Assembly (NCBI GenBank): GCA_020024175.1
Contig: JAHHUB010000039.1
Location: 1 to 11,145 of the forward strand
Source of the DNA: Oscillospiraceae bacterium
GTDB lineage: Bacteria > Bacillota > Clostridia > Oscillospirales > Ruminococcaceae
Direction of reading: 5' to 3'
Length of the DNA stretch: 11,145 bases
Of the stretch, positions 1-6,983 are shown piece after piece. The translations under genes were made by a program, and so were the position numbers. The stretch's first letter is position 1, and the number at the start of each line of letters is the position of its first letter. The notes beneath the pieces were generated by a model. The model did no database searches. It worked only from the letters and a program-made list of their open reading frames with translations, and was not told the DNA's origin.

Positions 1-134
1 TAATAAATCAGGAAAAATTATTATATTTTGTAAATGTTTTCAATATTTTAAAGTGGAAAACAGCATTATACTTTGTTTAATTTTTAACTCAAAATCATAT
101 AAAATTATTGTGATATTAGTTTAAAATGTGTATA

Positions 135-163
135 TTAACAAAATTATGGTACAGTGATACTAT
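135..163 (+). promoter_or_regulatory. Predicted sigma-A promoter of the opp operon
   Basis: A -35 element TTAACA (135-140) is followed by a 17-base spacer and a -10 element TACTAT (158-163). A TG dinucleotide at 155-156 gives an extended -10. The predicted start is near 170, leaving a 5' untranslated leader of about 160 bases before oppA. This is the best-scoring promoter by eye in the AT-rich upstream region; other hexamer pairs there have poor spacing. Confidence 0.55.
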
Positions 164-207
164 GTTGTTGTACAGATTTTTTATATTGGTTTAACTTATC
201 TAATTAT

Positions 208-224
208 ATTAATATGATATTAAT
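208..224. repeat. 17-base palindrome, candidate operator in the oppA leader
   Basis: ATTAATAT-G-ATATTAAT is a perfect dyad with 8-base arms around a single G. It lies about 40 bases downstream of the predicted transcription start of the opp operon, a position where a repressor could block elongation. It could equally be an AT-rich chance palindrome. No known operator consensus was recognised. Confidence 0.35.
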
Positions 225-287
225 TGGATAAGGCTGTTCTGTTATAAAAATATATTTGTTACGATAACACACCAAGTTAAATAAAAT

Positions 288-310
288 ACAGTATTGCATA
301 AATATACTGT
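288..310 (+). promoter_or_regulatory. Small hairpin just upstream of the oppA ribosome binding site
   Basis: ACAGTAT (288-294) pairs perfectly with ATACTGT (304-310) around a 9-base loop. The stem ends 7 bases before the Shine-Dalgarno AAGGAGG (318-324). It has no T tract, so it is not a terminator. It may keep the ribosome binding site exposed, stabilise the high-expression oppA message, or act as part of a translational control element. Its function is inferred only. Confidence 0.35.
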
Positions 311-330
311 TGAGATTAAGGAGGAAAGAC

Positions 331-2346
331 ATGAGTAAGAAAACACTTTCTAAAGTGCTGGCACTGGCACTGGCAGCTGCAATGATATTTACAGGCTGTG
401 GACAAAATGCATCTGACAAACCGGTTGATAATGGCAGTAATACATCTAATGCCGCTAGTGAAAAAGGTAAAAAAGATCCAAATGCTATTAAGGATTTGAT
501 TATTACAAAAGGTGCATCAAGAGAGTTGGAAACTTTCAACTGGCTTTATTCTCAAAAAGGCGAAGACACTGAAAATCTTACTAATCTGGTAGATGGCCTT
601 TTGGAAGTTGACAATCTAGGTAAACTTGTTCCGGGAATTGCAAAAAAATGGGGAACCAAAGACGGCGGAAAAACATGGAAATTTGAACTCAGAAATGATG
701 TTAAATGGGTAGATATGAGTGGCAATGTAAAGGCAGACTGTAATGCTTATGATTTTGCAACAGGTCTTGAATGGGTTCTTAACTACCATAAGAACGAATC
801 TAACAACACAGCAATGCCTATTGAAATGATTAAAGGTGCTAAAGAATATTATGAATATACAAAGGAACTTTCCAAAGATGAATCTTACGCTCTTAAAGCC
901 GGGGATGGCACAAAGTTTAATGAAATGGTAGGAATTTCAATTCCTGATGCCTACACTATTATTTATACTTGTAAATCGGATAAAAACGGCAATACAATCG
1001 CCATTCCATATTTTGATACATTAGGTCCTTATTTTGCACTCTATCCAATGAGCCAGGCAATGATTGATGAATTGGGCATTGATGGTACAAAATCCATGGA
1101 TAATACAAATATGTGGTACAATGGTGCTTATACTATGACCACATACATTCAGGGAAATGAAAAGATATATACAAAGAACCCTATGTACTGGGATAAAAAC
1201 TGCACAAGATTTGATACAGTTACATTTAAGATGGTTGACGGTTCTGACATCACATACCAACTTTACGAAGCAGGTGAATGTGATTACTGTCCACTTACAG
1301 AATCTGTTGCTAAAACAATTCTCGATAATCCTAACCACAAATTCCACAACTATGTAGTTGCTGATGTTCCGTCTAAATACTCTTATCAAATTCACTTTAA
1401 CTTTGATAAAAAATTAAAAGACGGTACACCTGATGAAAACTGGAATAAAGCTATTGCTAACACAGCCTTCAGACAGGCATTCTATTATGGTGTAGAATTT
1501 GGTGATTATTACAAGAGAACAAATATTCTTCAGCCATATGCCTGCCAAAATAACTTCTATTTGATGCAGGGTACCTGCTACAAGACAGATGGCACAGACT
1601 ACACAGAACTTGTCAGAAAAAGATTGGGACTTCCTGCTGACAGCAACGAAAAGATGATCAGATTTAATAAGGAAAAAGCTCTTAAACTTAAAAAACAGGC
1701 TATGGAAGAATTAAGTGCTATTGGTGTTACATTCCCTGTAAAATATGACTACTATATTAAGAGCGGAAGCCAACCTGCACTTGACAGTGCAAAAGTATTT
1801 AAGCACTGTGTAGAAAGCACACTTGGTTCTGATTTTATCGAAGTAACCATTAACGAATTTGTATCCAGCCTTAGAAAAGAGGTACAACAACCACAACTTG
1901 CCAGTGGTTACGGCAATGGTTGGGGTCTTGACTATGGCGACCCTGTTAATGCTCTCGGTCAGGAAACACTTTACAATGATAATGCTGTATATTCAACGCA
2001 AACTTCTATGATTGCAAAAGTTAAACCAAATGATTACAATAAGGATCTTTTGGCAGCATTTGAAGAATACACAGAATTGGTTAAAAAGGCTGACGCTATT
2101 ACAGATGATATTGACGCAAGATATGAAGCATTTGCCGATGCAGAAGCTTGTTTGCTTAAAAATGCATTGGTAATCCCACAAAATCTGGGCAAAGGGCTTG
2201 CACTTTCCAAAATTGACAATACTTCAAGAATGCAGGCTATGTTTGGAAGCCAAAATGATAAGATGAAGAACTGGGTTACAAATAAAAACGGATATACAAC
2301 AGAAGAAGCAAAAGCCAAACAAGAAGATTTGAAGAATAAAAAATAA
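331..2346 (+). CDS. oppA: Oligopeptide ABC transporter substrate-binding lipoprotein (OppA/AmiA-like)
   Basis: This is the extracytoplasmic peptide receptor of the Opp importer, family 5 solute-binding protein, 671 aa. The start is ATG 331, preceded by AAGGAGG (318-324) at 6 bases. The N-terminus is a lipoprotein signal: KK near the start, a hydrophobic stretch, then lipobox IFTGC with Cys23 as the lipidated residue. A Ser/Asn/Lys-rich linker follows to about residue 50. The family-5 hallmark KTWKFELRNDVKW is at 114-126. Later, the GYGNGWGLDYGDP segment (nucleotides 1906-1944) resembles the conserved GWxxDYxDP region near the ligand site. The length is well above the roughly 540 aa of enterobacterial OppA and close to streptococcal AmiA, and the C-terminal third reads like AmiA from memory. 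It is the first gene of a five-gene operon, and only 27 bases without a terminator separate it from oppB. The exact peptide range is unknown; a dipeptide or specialised peptide ligand is possible. Confidence 0.92.
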   Translation: MSKKTLSKVLALALAAAMIFTGCGQNASDKPVDNGSNTSNAASEKGKKDPNAIKDLIITKGASRELETFNWLYSQKGEDTENLTNLVDGLLEVDNLGKLVPGIAKKWGTKDGGKTWKFELRNDVKWVDMSGNVKADCNAYDFATGLEWVLNYHKNESNNTAMPIEMIKGAKEYYEYTKELSKDESYALKAGDGTKFNEMVGISIPDAYTIIYTCKSDKNGNTIAIPYFDTLGPYFALYPMSQAMIDELGIDGTKSMDNTNMWYNGAYTMTTYIQGNEKIYTKNPMYWDKNCTRFDTVTFKMVDGSDITYQLYEAGECDYCPLTESVAKTILDNPNHKFHNYVVADVPSKYSYQIHFNFDKKLKDGTPDENWNKAIANTAFRQAFYYGVEFGDYYKRTNILQPYACQNNFYLMQGTCYKTDGTDYTELVRKRLGLPADSNEKMIRFNKEKALKLKKQAMEELSAIGVTFPVKYDYYIKSGSQPALDSAKVFKHCVESTLGSDFIEVTINEFVSSLRKEVQQPQLASGYGNGWGLDYGDPVNALGQETLYNDNAVYSTQTSMIAKVKPNDYNKDLLAAFEEYTELVKKADAITDDIDARYEAFADAEACLLKNALVIPQNLGKGLALSKIDNTSRMQAMFGSQNDKMKNWVTNKNGYTTEEAKAKQEDLKNKK

Positions 2347-2373
2347 TTTTTAAAAAGTTAGGTTAGGTTATTT

Positions 2374-3324
2374 ATGATTAAGTATACAGTAAAAAGACTC
2401 CTACAGTCGCTGGTGACAGTCTTAATAATAGTATCTATTGTATTCCTGCTTTTAAGAATGCTGCCTACAGACTATTATTTCACTGAGGATCAGCTTATAA
2501 AGTTTACTGATGCTCAGAAACATGAACAACTTGAAGCTGCAGGACTTTTGGATCCTATTCCTGTTCAGTTACTGCATTTCTATGCAGATATTGCCAGATT
2601 TGATTTTGGAGAATCCAGAAGAATTCAAAATGGTGTCCCTGTTGTTCGGGTAATAGGAAATAAATTCGGAATATCAATGAAAATGGGTATTATATCAGTA
2701 GTAATTTCACTGATTATCGGTGTCGGGATTGGTATATTCCAAACCCGACACAAAGATAAACTGGGAGATCACATAGGAACAGGTTACACAGTTTTTGTAA
2801 ATGCAGTTCCGCCACTGGTATCCTATTCATTGGTACTGATATTCGGTTCCCGTGTTTTGGGACTGCCACAGCTATATTCAACAAGGGACACAGTGGTTTC
2901 CAGTATTTTGCCGATAGTATGTCTTTCTTTGGGTTCCATAGCATGGTATGCTATTTGGATGAGAAGATATATGATTGATGAAATTAACAGAGAGTACATA
3001 AAACTCGCTAAAATTAAGGGATTATCTGAAAAACAGATAATGGTAAAACATGTTTTGAGAAATGCTTATGTGCCGCTGGCACAATATTTGCCCGGTTCTC
3101 TTATGCTTACAATAAGCGGTTCACTGTTGGTTGAGAGATTTTTCTCAGTACCCGGAATGGGTCCTCTTCTTACAGATTCAATTAACCGTTATGACACAAA
3201 TGTCGTTCAAACTCTGATTATTCTTTACTCAACATTGAGTATTTTAGGAGTATTTTTAGGTGATATTCTTATGATGCTTGTTGACCCGAGAATAAGATTA
3301 TCAGACAAAGGAGGTTCGAGATAA
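2374..3324 (+). CDS. oppB: Oligopeptide ABC transporter permease (OppB/DppB type)
   Basis: This 316-aa membrane permease would form half of the translocation channel with OppC. It begins with the family-typical MIKYTVKRLLQSL, running straight into transmembrane helix 1. An extracytoplasmic loop with FDFGESRR follows, then about five more hydrophobic helices. The cytoplasmic EAA coupling loop starts at about residue 206 (REYIKLAKIKGLSEKQI), where the ATPases dock. Length is normal for OppB, so it lacks the large extracellular insertion of streptococcal AmiC even though other subunits look Ami-like. The ribosome binding site is weak (TTAGG-like, ending 6 bases before ATG 2374), which may set permease output below that of the abundant binding protein. 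Its stop codon overlaps the oppC start by one base (TAATG), consistent with coupled translation. Confidence 0.93.
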   Translation: MIKYTVKRLLQSLVTVLIIVSIVFLLLRMLPTDYYFTEDQLIKFTDAQKHEQLEAAGLLDPIPVQLLHFYADIARFDFGESRRIQNGVPVVRVIGNKFGISMKMGIISVVISLIIGVGIGIFQTRHKDKLGDHIGTGYTVFVNAVPPLVSYSLVLIFGSRVLGLPQLYSTRDTVVSSILPIVCLSLGSIAWYAIWMRRYMIDEINREYIKLAKIKGLSEKQIMVKHVLRNAYVPLAQYLPGSLMLTISGSLLVERFFSVPGMGPLLTDSINRYDTNVVQTLIILYSTLSILGVFLGDILMMLVDPRIRLSDKGGSR

Positions 3325-4277
3325 TGGATGCTGAAAAAACAAAAGCTGTAAATGAAGAAAATATAAATGAAGATGAATTGTTCCGTTTTGTCGAATATTC
3401 TCCCGAATCTGCTGAAATAACAGGTTATTCCGATTATTCTTACTGGAAATCTGTTTTCCAAAACTTTATTAAGAAAAAATCCGCTGTTATTTTAAGCATT
3501 GTCTTCATTGCGTTGGTAATATTCTCCTTTGTGGCTTTGGCAATAGGAAAATTTGACTACAAAACATTGCAGCCTAATACGAACATGGCTTTCCAAAAAC
3601 CTGACAGCGAATATTGGTTTGGAACAGATAACCTTGGCTGCGACTATTGGTGTCAGGTTTGGTATGCAACACAAACTTCTATAAAATTATCACTGATAGT
3701 TGCTTTGGGTGAAGGCATTTTGGGGGTTGCTATAGGATGTCTGTGGGGATATGTGAGATCATTGGACAGATTTATTACAGAAGTTTATAATATTATTCAG
3801 TCTATTCCTACAATTCTTTATATGACACTTATCGCTCTTATGGTTGGGCAGAGTTTTAAAATTATGTGTATATCACTTATTTTGTTTAACTGGCTTGTAA
3901 TGGCGAGAAATGTAAGAAATCTGGTTCTTATTTACAGAGACAGAGAATATAATCTGGCATCTAGAACACTGGGAACTCCGGTATGGAGAATTCTTACAAC
4001 AAATATTCTCCCTTATTTAATCAGTGTTATTATTTTAAGATTGGCACTTTCCATTCCCGGAACAATAAGCCTTGAATCAACACTTTCTTATTTGGGATTA
4101 GGTCTTGGCGTATCAACTCCATCACTGGGACTTTTGATTAGAAATGCGAGAATGTTTTTCCTTGATTTTCCGTATTTGCTGCTATTTCCGGCAGTTATAG
4201 TATCTGTTGTTACCATTACATTCTATTTGGTTGGTAATGCATTCTCGGATGCATCCGACCCTAAAAACCACGTATAG
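3324..4277 (+). CDS. oppC: Oligopeptide ABC transporter permease (OppC/DppC type)
   Basis: This is the second channel-forming permease, 317 aa. An acidic cytoplasmic N-terminal extension of about 45 residues precedes helix 1 (about residues 52-72). The OppC-family motif FGTDNLGxD follows, then the remaining helices. An EAA loop starts at about residue 207 (REYNLASRTLGTPVWRI). The C-terminus has the family-typical GNAFSDASDP. The start ATG 3324 has a strong AAGGAGG (3308-3314) 9 bases upstream, lying inside the end of oppB. One oddity: the usual FGTDxLGRDxxSR reads FGTDNLGCDYWCQ, so both conserved basic positions are lost and two cysteines appear. The rest of the fold looks intact. Confidence 0.93.
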   Translation: MDAEKTKAVNEENINEDELFRFVEYSPESAEITGYSDYSYWKSVFQNFIKKKSAVILSIVFIALVIFSFVALAIGKFDYKTLQPNTNMAFQKPDSEYWFGTDNLGCDYWCQVWYATQTSIKLSLIVALGEGILGVAIGCLWGYVRSLDRFITEVYNIIQSIPTILYMTLIALMVGQSFKIMCISLILFNWLVMARNVRNLVLIYRDREYNLASRTLGTPVWRILTTNILPYLISVIILRLALSIPGTISLESTLSYLGLGLGVSTPSLGLLIRNARMFFLDFPYLLLFPAVIVSVVTITFYLVGNAFSDASDPKNHV

Positions 4278-4296
4278 AACAGGAGGACACATAAAA

Positions 4297-5337
4297 ATGG
4301 CAAAAGAACCGATATTATCAGCTAGAGATGTGGAAATCCAGTTCAGTCTTCGTGGACGGAAATTAACAGCTATAAGAAGATGCTCTTTGGATCTTTATGA
4401 AGGAGAAACATTGGCAATAGTAGGTGAGTCCGGTTCTGGAAAATCTGTTTTTACCAAATCATTTTTGGGAATGCTTGATGCCAACGGTTTAATCACAGGC
4501 GGCAGCATTATGTACAACGGAATAGATATTTCCAAGTACAAAACTGAAAAAGAATGGCTTACCATACGCGGAAAGAAAATTGCAATGGTAATGCAGGATC
4601 CTATGACATCTCTTAACCCACTTAAAAAAATAGGCAAACAAATTGAAGAAAGTATACAGCTCCAACAGGGGCTTAAAGGTGAAGAGGCAAGAGCAAAAGC
4701 ACTTAAAATGCTTAACCTTGTAGGTATTCCAGATGCAGAAAAAAGATACAACCAATACCCCCATGAATTTTCGGGTGGTATGCGTCAAAGAGTTGTTATA
4801 GCTATTGCAGTTGCCTGTCATCCTCAAATACTTATTTGTGATGAACCGACAACAGCTTTGGATGTTACAATTCAGGCACAAATACTGGATCTTATTCGCA
4901 ATTTACAGTCTAAACTGCATATGACAGTTATATACATCACTCATGACTTAGGTGTTGTGGCAAATGTTGCCGACCGTGTTGCGGTTATGTATGCAGGTCA
5001 AATTGTTGAATATGGTTTGGTTAATGAAATTTTCTATGATCCATGGCATCCATATACATGGGCTTTGCTTTCATCACTGCCGCAGCTTGGAATTAAAGGA
5101 GAGGATTTGCCTTCAATCGAAGGTACACCGCCTAACCTTTTCAATGTTATAAAAGGTGATGCTTTTGCACCCAGAAATAAGCAGGCATTGGCTATTGATT
5201 TTGTAAAAGAACCTCCGTTTTTTCCTGTAAGCAAAACGCATATGGCAAAAACATGGTATTTAGACCCAAGAGCACCAAAAATCGAACAGCCTGAAACCAT
5301 ACGCCGCTTGCGTGAAACTATTAGAGCAAGGGGGTAA
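4297..5337 (+). CDS. oppD: Oligopeptide ABC transporter ATP-binding protein (OppD/AmiE type)
   Basis: This ATPase subunit powers peptide import in a heterodimer with OppF, 346 aa. I chose ATG 4297 because AGGAGG (4281-4286) lies 10 bases upstream; the frame is open further left but overlaps oppC with no support. Visible motifs are Walker A GESGSGKS (43-50), Q-loop MQDPMTSLNP (99-108), signature FSGGMRQR (158-165), Walker B ILICDEPTTALD (178-189) and H-loop His216. The C-terminal OppD domain follows with IEGTPPNLF (274-282) and GDAFAPRN (287-294). In many OppD/DppD proteins this region reads GCxFxPRC with a cysteine cluster. Here the cysteines are gone and the tail (KEPPFFPVSKTHMAKTW, 304-320) matches the streptococcal AmiE pattern as I recall it. 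It sits 19 bases after oppC and 6 bases before oppF. Confidence 0.94.
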   Translation: MAKEPILSARDVEIQFSLRGRKLTAIRRCSLDLYEGETLAIVGESGSGKSVFTKSFLGMLDANGLITGGSIMYNGIDISKYKTEKEWLTIRGKKIAMVMQDPMTSLNPLKKIGKQIEESIQLQQGLKGEEARAKALKMLNLVGIPDAEKRYNQYPHEFSGGMRQRVVIAIAVACHPQILICDEPTTALDVTIQAQILDLIRNLQSKLHMTVIYITHDLGVVANVADRVAVMYAGQIVEYGLVNEIFYDPWHPYTWALLSSLPQLGIKGEDLPSIEGTPPNLFNVIKGDAFAPRNKQALAIDFVKEPPFFPVSKTHMAKTWYLDPRAPKIEQPETIRRLRETIRARG

Positions 5338-5343
5338 CGGAAA

Positions 5344-6288
5344 ATGGCTGAAAGAGAAAAACTGATAGAGGTTAAAGATTTACAAATCTCCTTTGGAACA
5401 GGAAAAAAGAAATTTGTAGCAGTTGATCGTATTAATTTTGATATATACAAGGGTGAAACATTCTCATTGGTTGGTGAATCCGGTTCCGGCAAAACAACCA
5501 TAGGCAGAGCTATTTTGAGAATTAACCCCACATCAGCCGGAGAAATTTATCTGAAAGGCAAAAAAATAAACGGAAAAATACCAAAAGAATTAGATAAGGA
5601 AGTTATCAGAACCTGTCAAATGATATTCCAGGATCCTATGGCTTCACTGAATGAAAGAGCAAAGGTGGATTATATAGTTTCTGAAGGACTTATCAATCAC
5701 CATCTTTACAAAGATGAGGCTGACAGAGAGGCAAAAGTTCAGAAAGTATTACAAGAAGTAGGACTTCTTCCTGAATTTGCGTCCCGTTTCCCTCATGAGT
5801 TTTCAGGGGGACAAAGACAGAGAATAGGTATTGCCAGAGCACTTATTATGGAACCCGAATTTATAGTTGCGGATGAACCTATTTCTGCATTGGATGTATC
5901 AATCCGTGCCCAGGTGCTTAATCTCTTAAATCGCCTGAAAGTCAAAAGAGGACTTACATACCTGTTTATAGCTCATGATCTTTCCGTTGTCAGATTTATT
6001 TCGGACAGAATTGCAGTTATTCATAAAGGCAGAATTGTGGAATTGGCTGAAGCTGAAGAATTATTTCTGCACCCTCTGCATCCATACACAAAAGCACTGC
6101 TTTCCGCAGTTCCTATGCCTGACCCGGAAACTGAAAAGAAAAAGAAACTTATTGTATATGATCCATCCTGCCATGATTATTCTGTGGACAGTCCTGTTTG
6201 GGAAGAAATAATCTCAGGACATTTTGTTTACGGTAATCAAAAAGAACTGGAACAATACAGGAAAGAAATTCAAGAGATTGATGGATAA
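5344..6288 (+). CDS. oppF: Oligopeptide ABC transporter ATP-binding protein (OppF/AmiF type)
   Basis: This is the second ATPase subunit of the importer, 314 aa. Motifs: Walker A GESGSGKT (44-51), Q-loop IFQDPMASLN (94-103), signature FSGGQRQR (153-160), Walker B FIVADEPISALD (173-184) and H-loop His211. The tail HDYSVDSPVWEEIISGHFV (277-295) then NQKELEQYRKE resembles the C-terminus of streptococcal AmiF, supporting an Ami-type classification together with OppD. Start ATG 5344 lies 6 bases after the oppD stop. Its ribosome binding site AAGGGGG (5328-5334) sits within the end of oppD, so translation is probably coupled. It is the last gene of the operon; the terminator begins 14 bases after the stop. 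Confidence 0.94.
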   Translation: MAEREKLIEVKDLQISFGTGKKKFVAVDRINFDIYKGETFSLVGESGSGKTTIGRAILRINPTSAGEIYLKGKKINGKIPKELDKEVIRTCQMIFQDPMASLNERAKVDYIVSEGLINHHLYKDEADREAKVQKVLQEVGLLPEFASRFPHEFSGGQRQRIGIARALIMEPEFIVADEPISALDVSIRAQVLNLLNRLKVKRGLTYLFIAHDLSVVRFISDRIAVIHKGRIVELAEAEELFLHPLHPYTKALLSAVPMPDPETEKKKKLIVYDPSCHDYSVDSPVWEEIISGHFVYGNQKELEQYRKEIQEIDG

Positions 6289-6301
6289 TCTTTATTTCTA
6301 A

Positions 6302-6340
6302 AATAAAAACGGAGGAAATTTATATTCCTCCGTTTTTATT
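6302..6340 (+). terminator. Rho-independent terminator of the opp operon
   Basis: A 16-bp perfect stem pairs 6302-6317 with 6325-6340 around a 7-base loop. The core is CGGAGGAA/TTCCTCCG, flanked by A-rich and T-rich sides (CGTTTTTATT). It starts 14 bases after the oppF stop codon. The A/T flanks make it terminator-like in both directions. Confidence 0.9.
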
Positions 6341-6434
6341 GCATATAATCCGTGAGTTGTTATTATACAAAATTTTAAGAGAGCAGTTTAAAATATGATT
6401 TGTTGCCATAAAAGAAAGACTACATTAAAAGGAT

Positions 6435-6869
6435 GTGATTGAGATAAAAATAGATGTAAAAAAGTTTTTCAGAATTGAAACAACACGAGTAGTAGCTTAT
6501 AAAACATTGTACAGATTTTTGCTGGGCTTAATTTTTCTTATGGCTTGGAATTTGTTTGTAAATACTCAAAAATATTATTCCATATTTGAAATTGGATTTT
6601 TTACAGCAGGAATATTTTATTTTGGATTTGCGTGGAAAAATTATCTGCAAATAGATGGAATGAGAATGTACTGCTTAGAAGGTTTAAAAAATTTAAAGAC
6701 TAAGAAAAAGAAAGCTAAAGTCAACAAAAGTATGGTGGATTATGTTGATGAAGAAACAGTACAAATTGACAATTTGGACGATGACGAAGAAATAATAGCC
6801 TGTTTATTTGCAAACCTTTTTTCAGGTGGGATATATGTATTTGTATATCTGATTTATATTTTTTTTTAA
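6435..6869 (+). CDS. Unrecognised small membrane protein, about three transmembrane helices
   Basis: I do not recognise this 144-aa protein. Three hydrophobic segments are visible: about residues 26-43 (FLLGLIFLMAWNLFV region), 50-67 (IGFFTAGIFYFGFAW) and 120-144 at the very C-terminus. Between helices 2 and 3 is a charged loop with a basic cluster (KTKKKKAK, about 89-96) and then an acidic one (DNLDDDEE, about 112-119). The start is uncertain. An in-frame TAA lies at 6426-6428, and the first usual start codon is GTG 6435, which has an AAAGGA (6428-6433) only one base away. ATT 6438 is in frame with somewhat better spacing, and the next in-frame ATG falls inside helix 1. It follows the opp terminator and precedes a convergent terminator, so it is probably transcribed alone. 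The lack of an overlapping stronger frame supports it as a real gene. Confidence 0.6.
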   Translation: MIEIKIDVKKFFRIETTRVVAYKTLYRFLLGLIFLMAWNLFVNTQKYYSIFEIGFFTAGIFYFGFAWKNYLQIDGMRMYCLEGLKNLKTKKKKAKVNKSMVDYVDEETVQIDNLDDDEEIIACLFANLFSGGIYVFVYLIYIFF

Positions 6870-6908
6870 AATAAAACATCAGTATTTACAGTCTTCCAAA
6901 TAATTATA

Positions 6909-6962
6909 AAAAAGGGTATAAAATCCGAAATTCATTAATTTCAGAGATTTTATACCCTTTTT
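6909..6962. terminator. Bidirectional intrinsic terminator between convergent genes
   Basis: A 17-bp perfect stem pairs 6909-6925 with 6946-6962 (AAAAAGGGTATAAAATC and its complement). An inner 6-bp hairpin GAAATT/AATTTC (27-32 and 37-42 of the 6900s) tops it. A and T runs on the two sides let it end transcripts of the + strand membrane protein gene and of the minus-strand peptidase gene, whose stop is 22 bases away. Confidence 0.85.
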
Positions 6963-6983
6963 AAAATTTAAGTAAAAATAATT

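Larger units (their letters stand above)
1..330. other. AT-rich non-coding region upstream of oppA
   Basis: I see no credible gene in these 330 bases. The region holds the predicted opp promoter and several dyads. A 7-base inverted repeat lies at 35-41/56-62 (TGTTTTC/GAAAACA). An 8-base-arm palindrome spans 208-224, and TTTAACTT (190-197) is complementary to AAGTTAAA (274-281). A 7-bp hairpin lies at 288-310, just before the oppA ribosome binding site. Such AT-rich sequence yields short dyads by chance, so only the last hairpin and the 208-224 palindrome are worth weight. I could not match the region to a known riboswitch class. Confidence 0.6.

Noticed and set aside
35..62. Inverted repeat TGTTTTC/GAAAACA as a terminator of an upstream gene
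   Set aside because: The stem has only 7 A/T-rich pairs, a 14-base loop and no T tract directly after it. No upstream gene end is visible in the window.
310..330. TTG start of oppA at 310
   Set aside because: It would translate through the Shine-Dalgarno AAGGAGG and put charged residues before a clean lipoprotein signal. ATG 331 has ideal spacing.
2347..2373. Attenuating terminator between oppA and oppB
   Set aside because: The ATTTTTAAAAAGT stretch is a loopless A/T palindrome with no GC stem, so it should not form a useful terminator.
4207..4296. Longer oppD start at 4207 inside oppC
   Set aside because: No ribosome binding site supports it, and it overlaps the end of oppC by 71 bases. 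ATG 4297 has AGGAGG 10 bases upstream and gives the normal family N-terminus.
5034..5531. 165-codon minus-strand open frame across the oppD/oppF junction
   Set aside because: It is antisense to two clear ATPase genes, has no ribosome binding site, and its composition mirrors the conserved sense-strand motifs.
6372..6394. Inverted repeat ATTTTAA/TTAAAAT upstream of the small membrane protein as an operator or CodY box
   Set aside because: It is only 7 A/T pairs with a 9-base spacer in very AT-rich DNA and does not match the CodY consensus. A nearby TATGAT (6394-6399) lacks a convincing -35.
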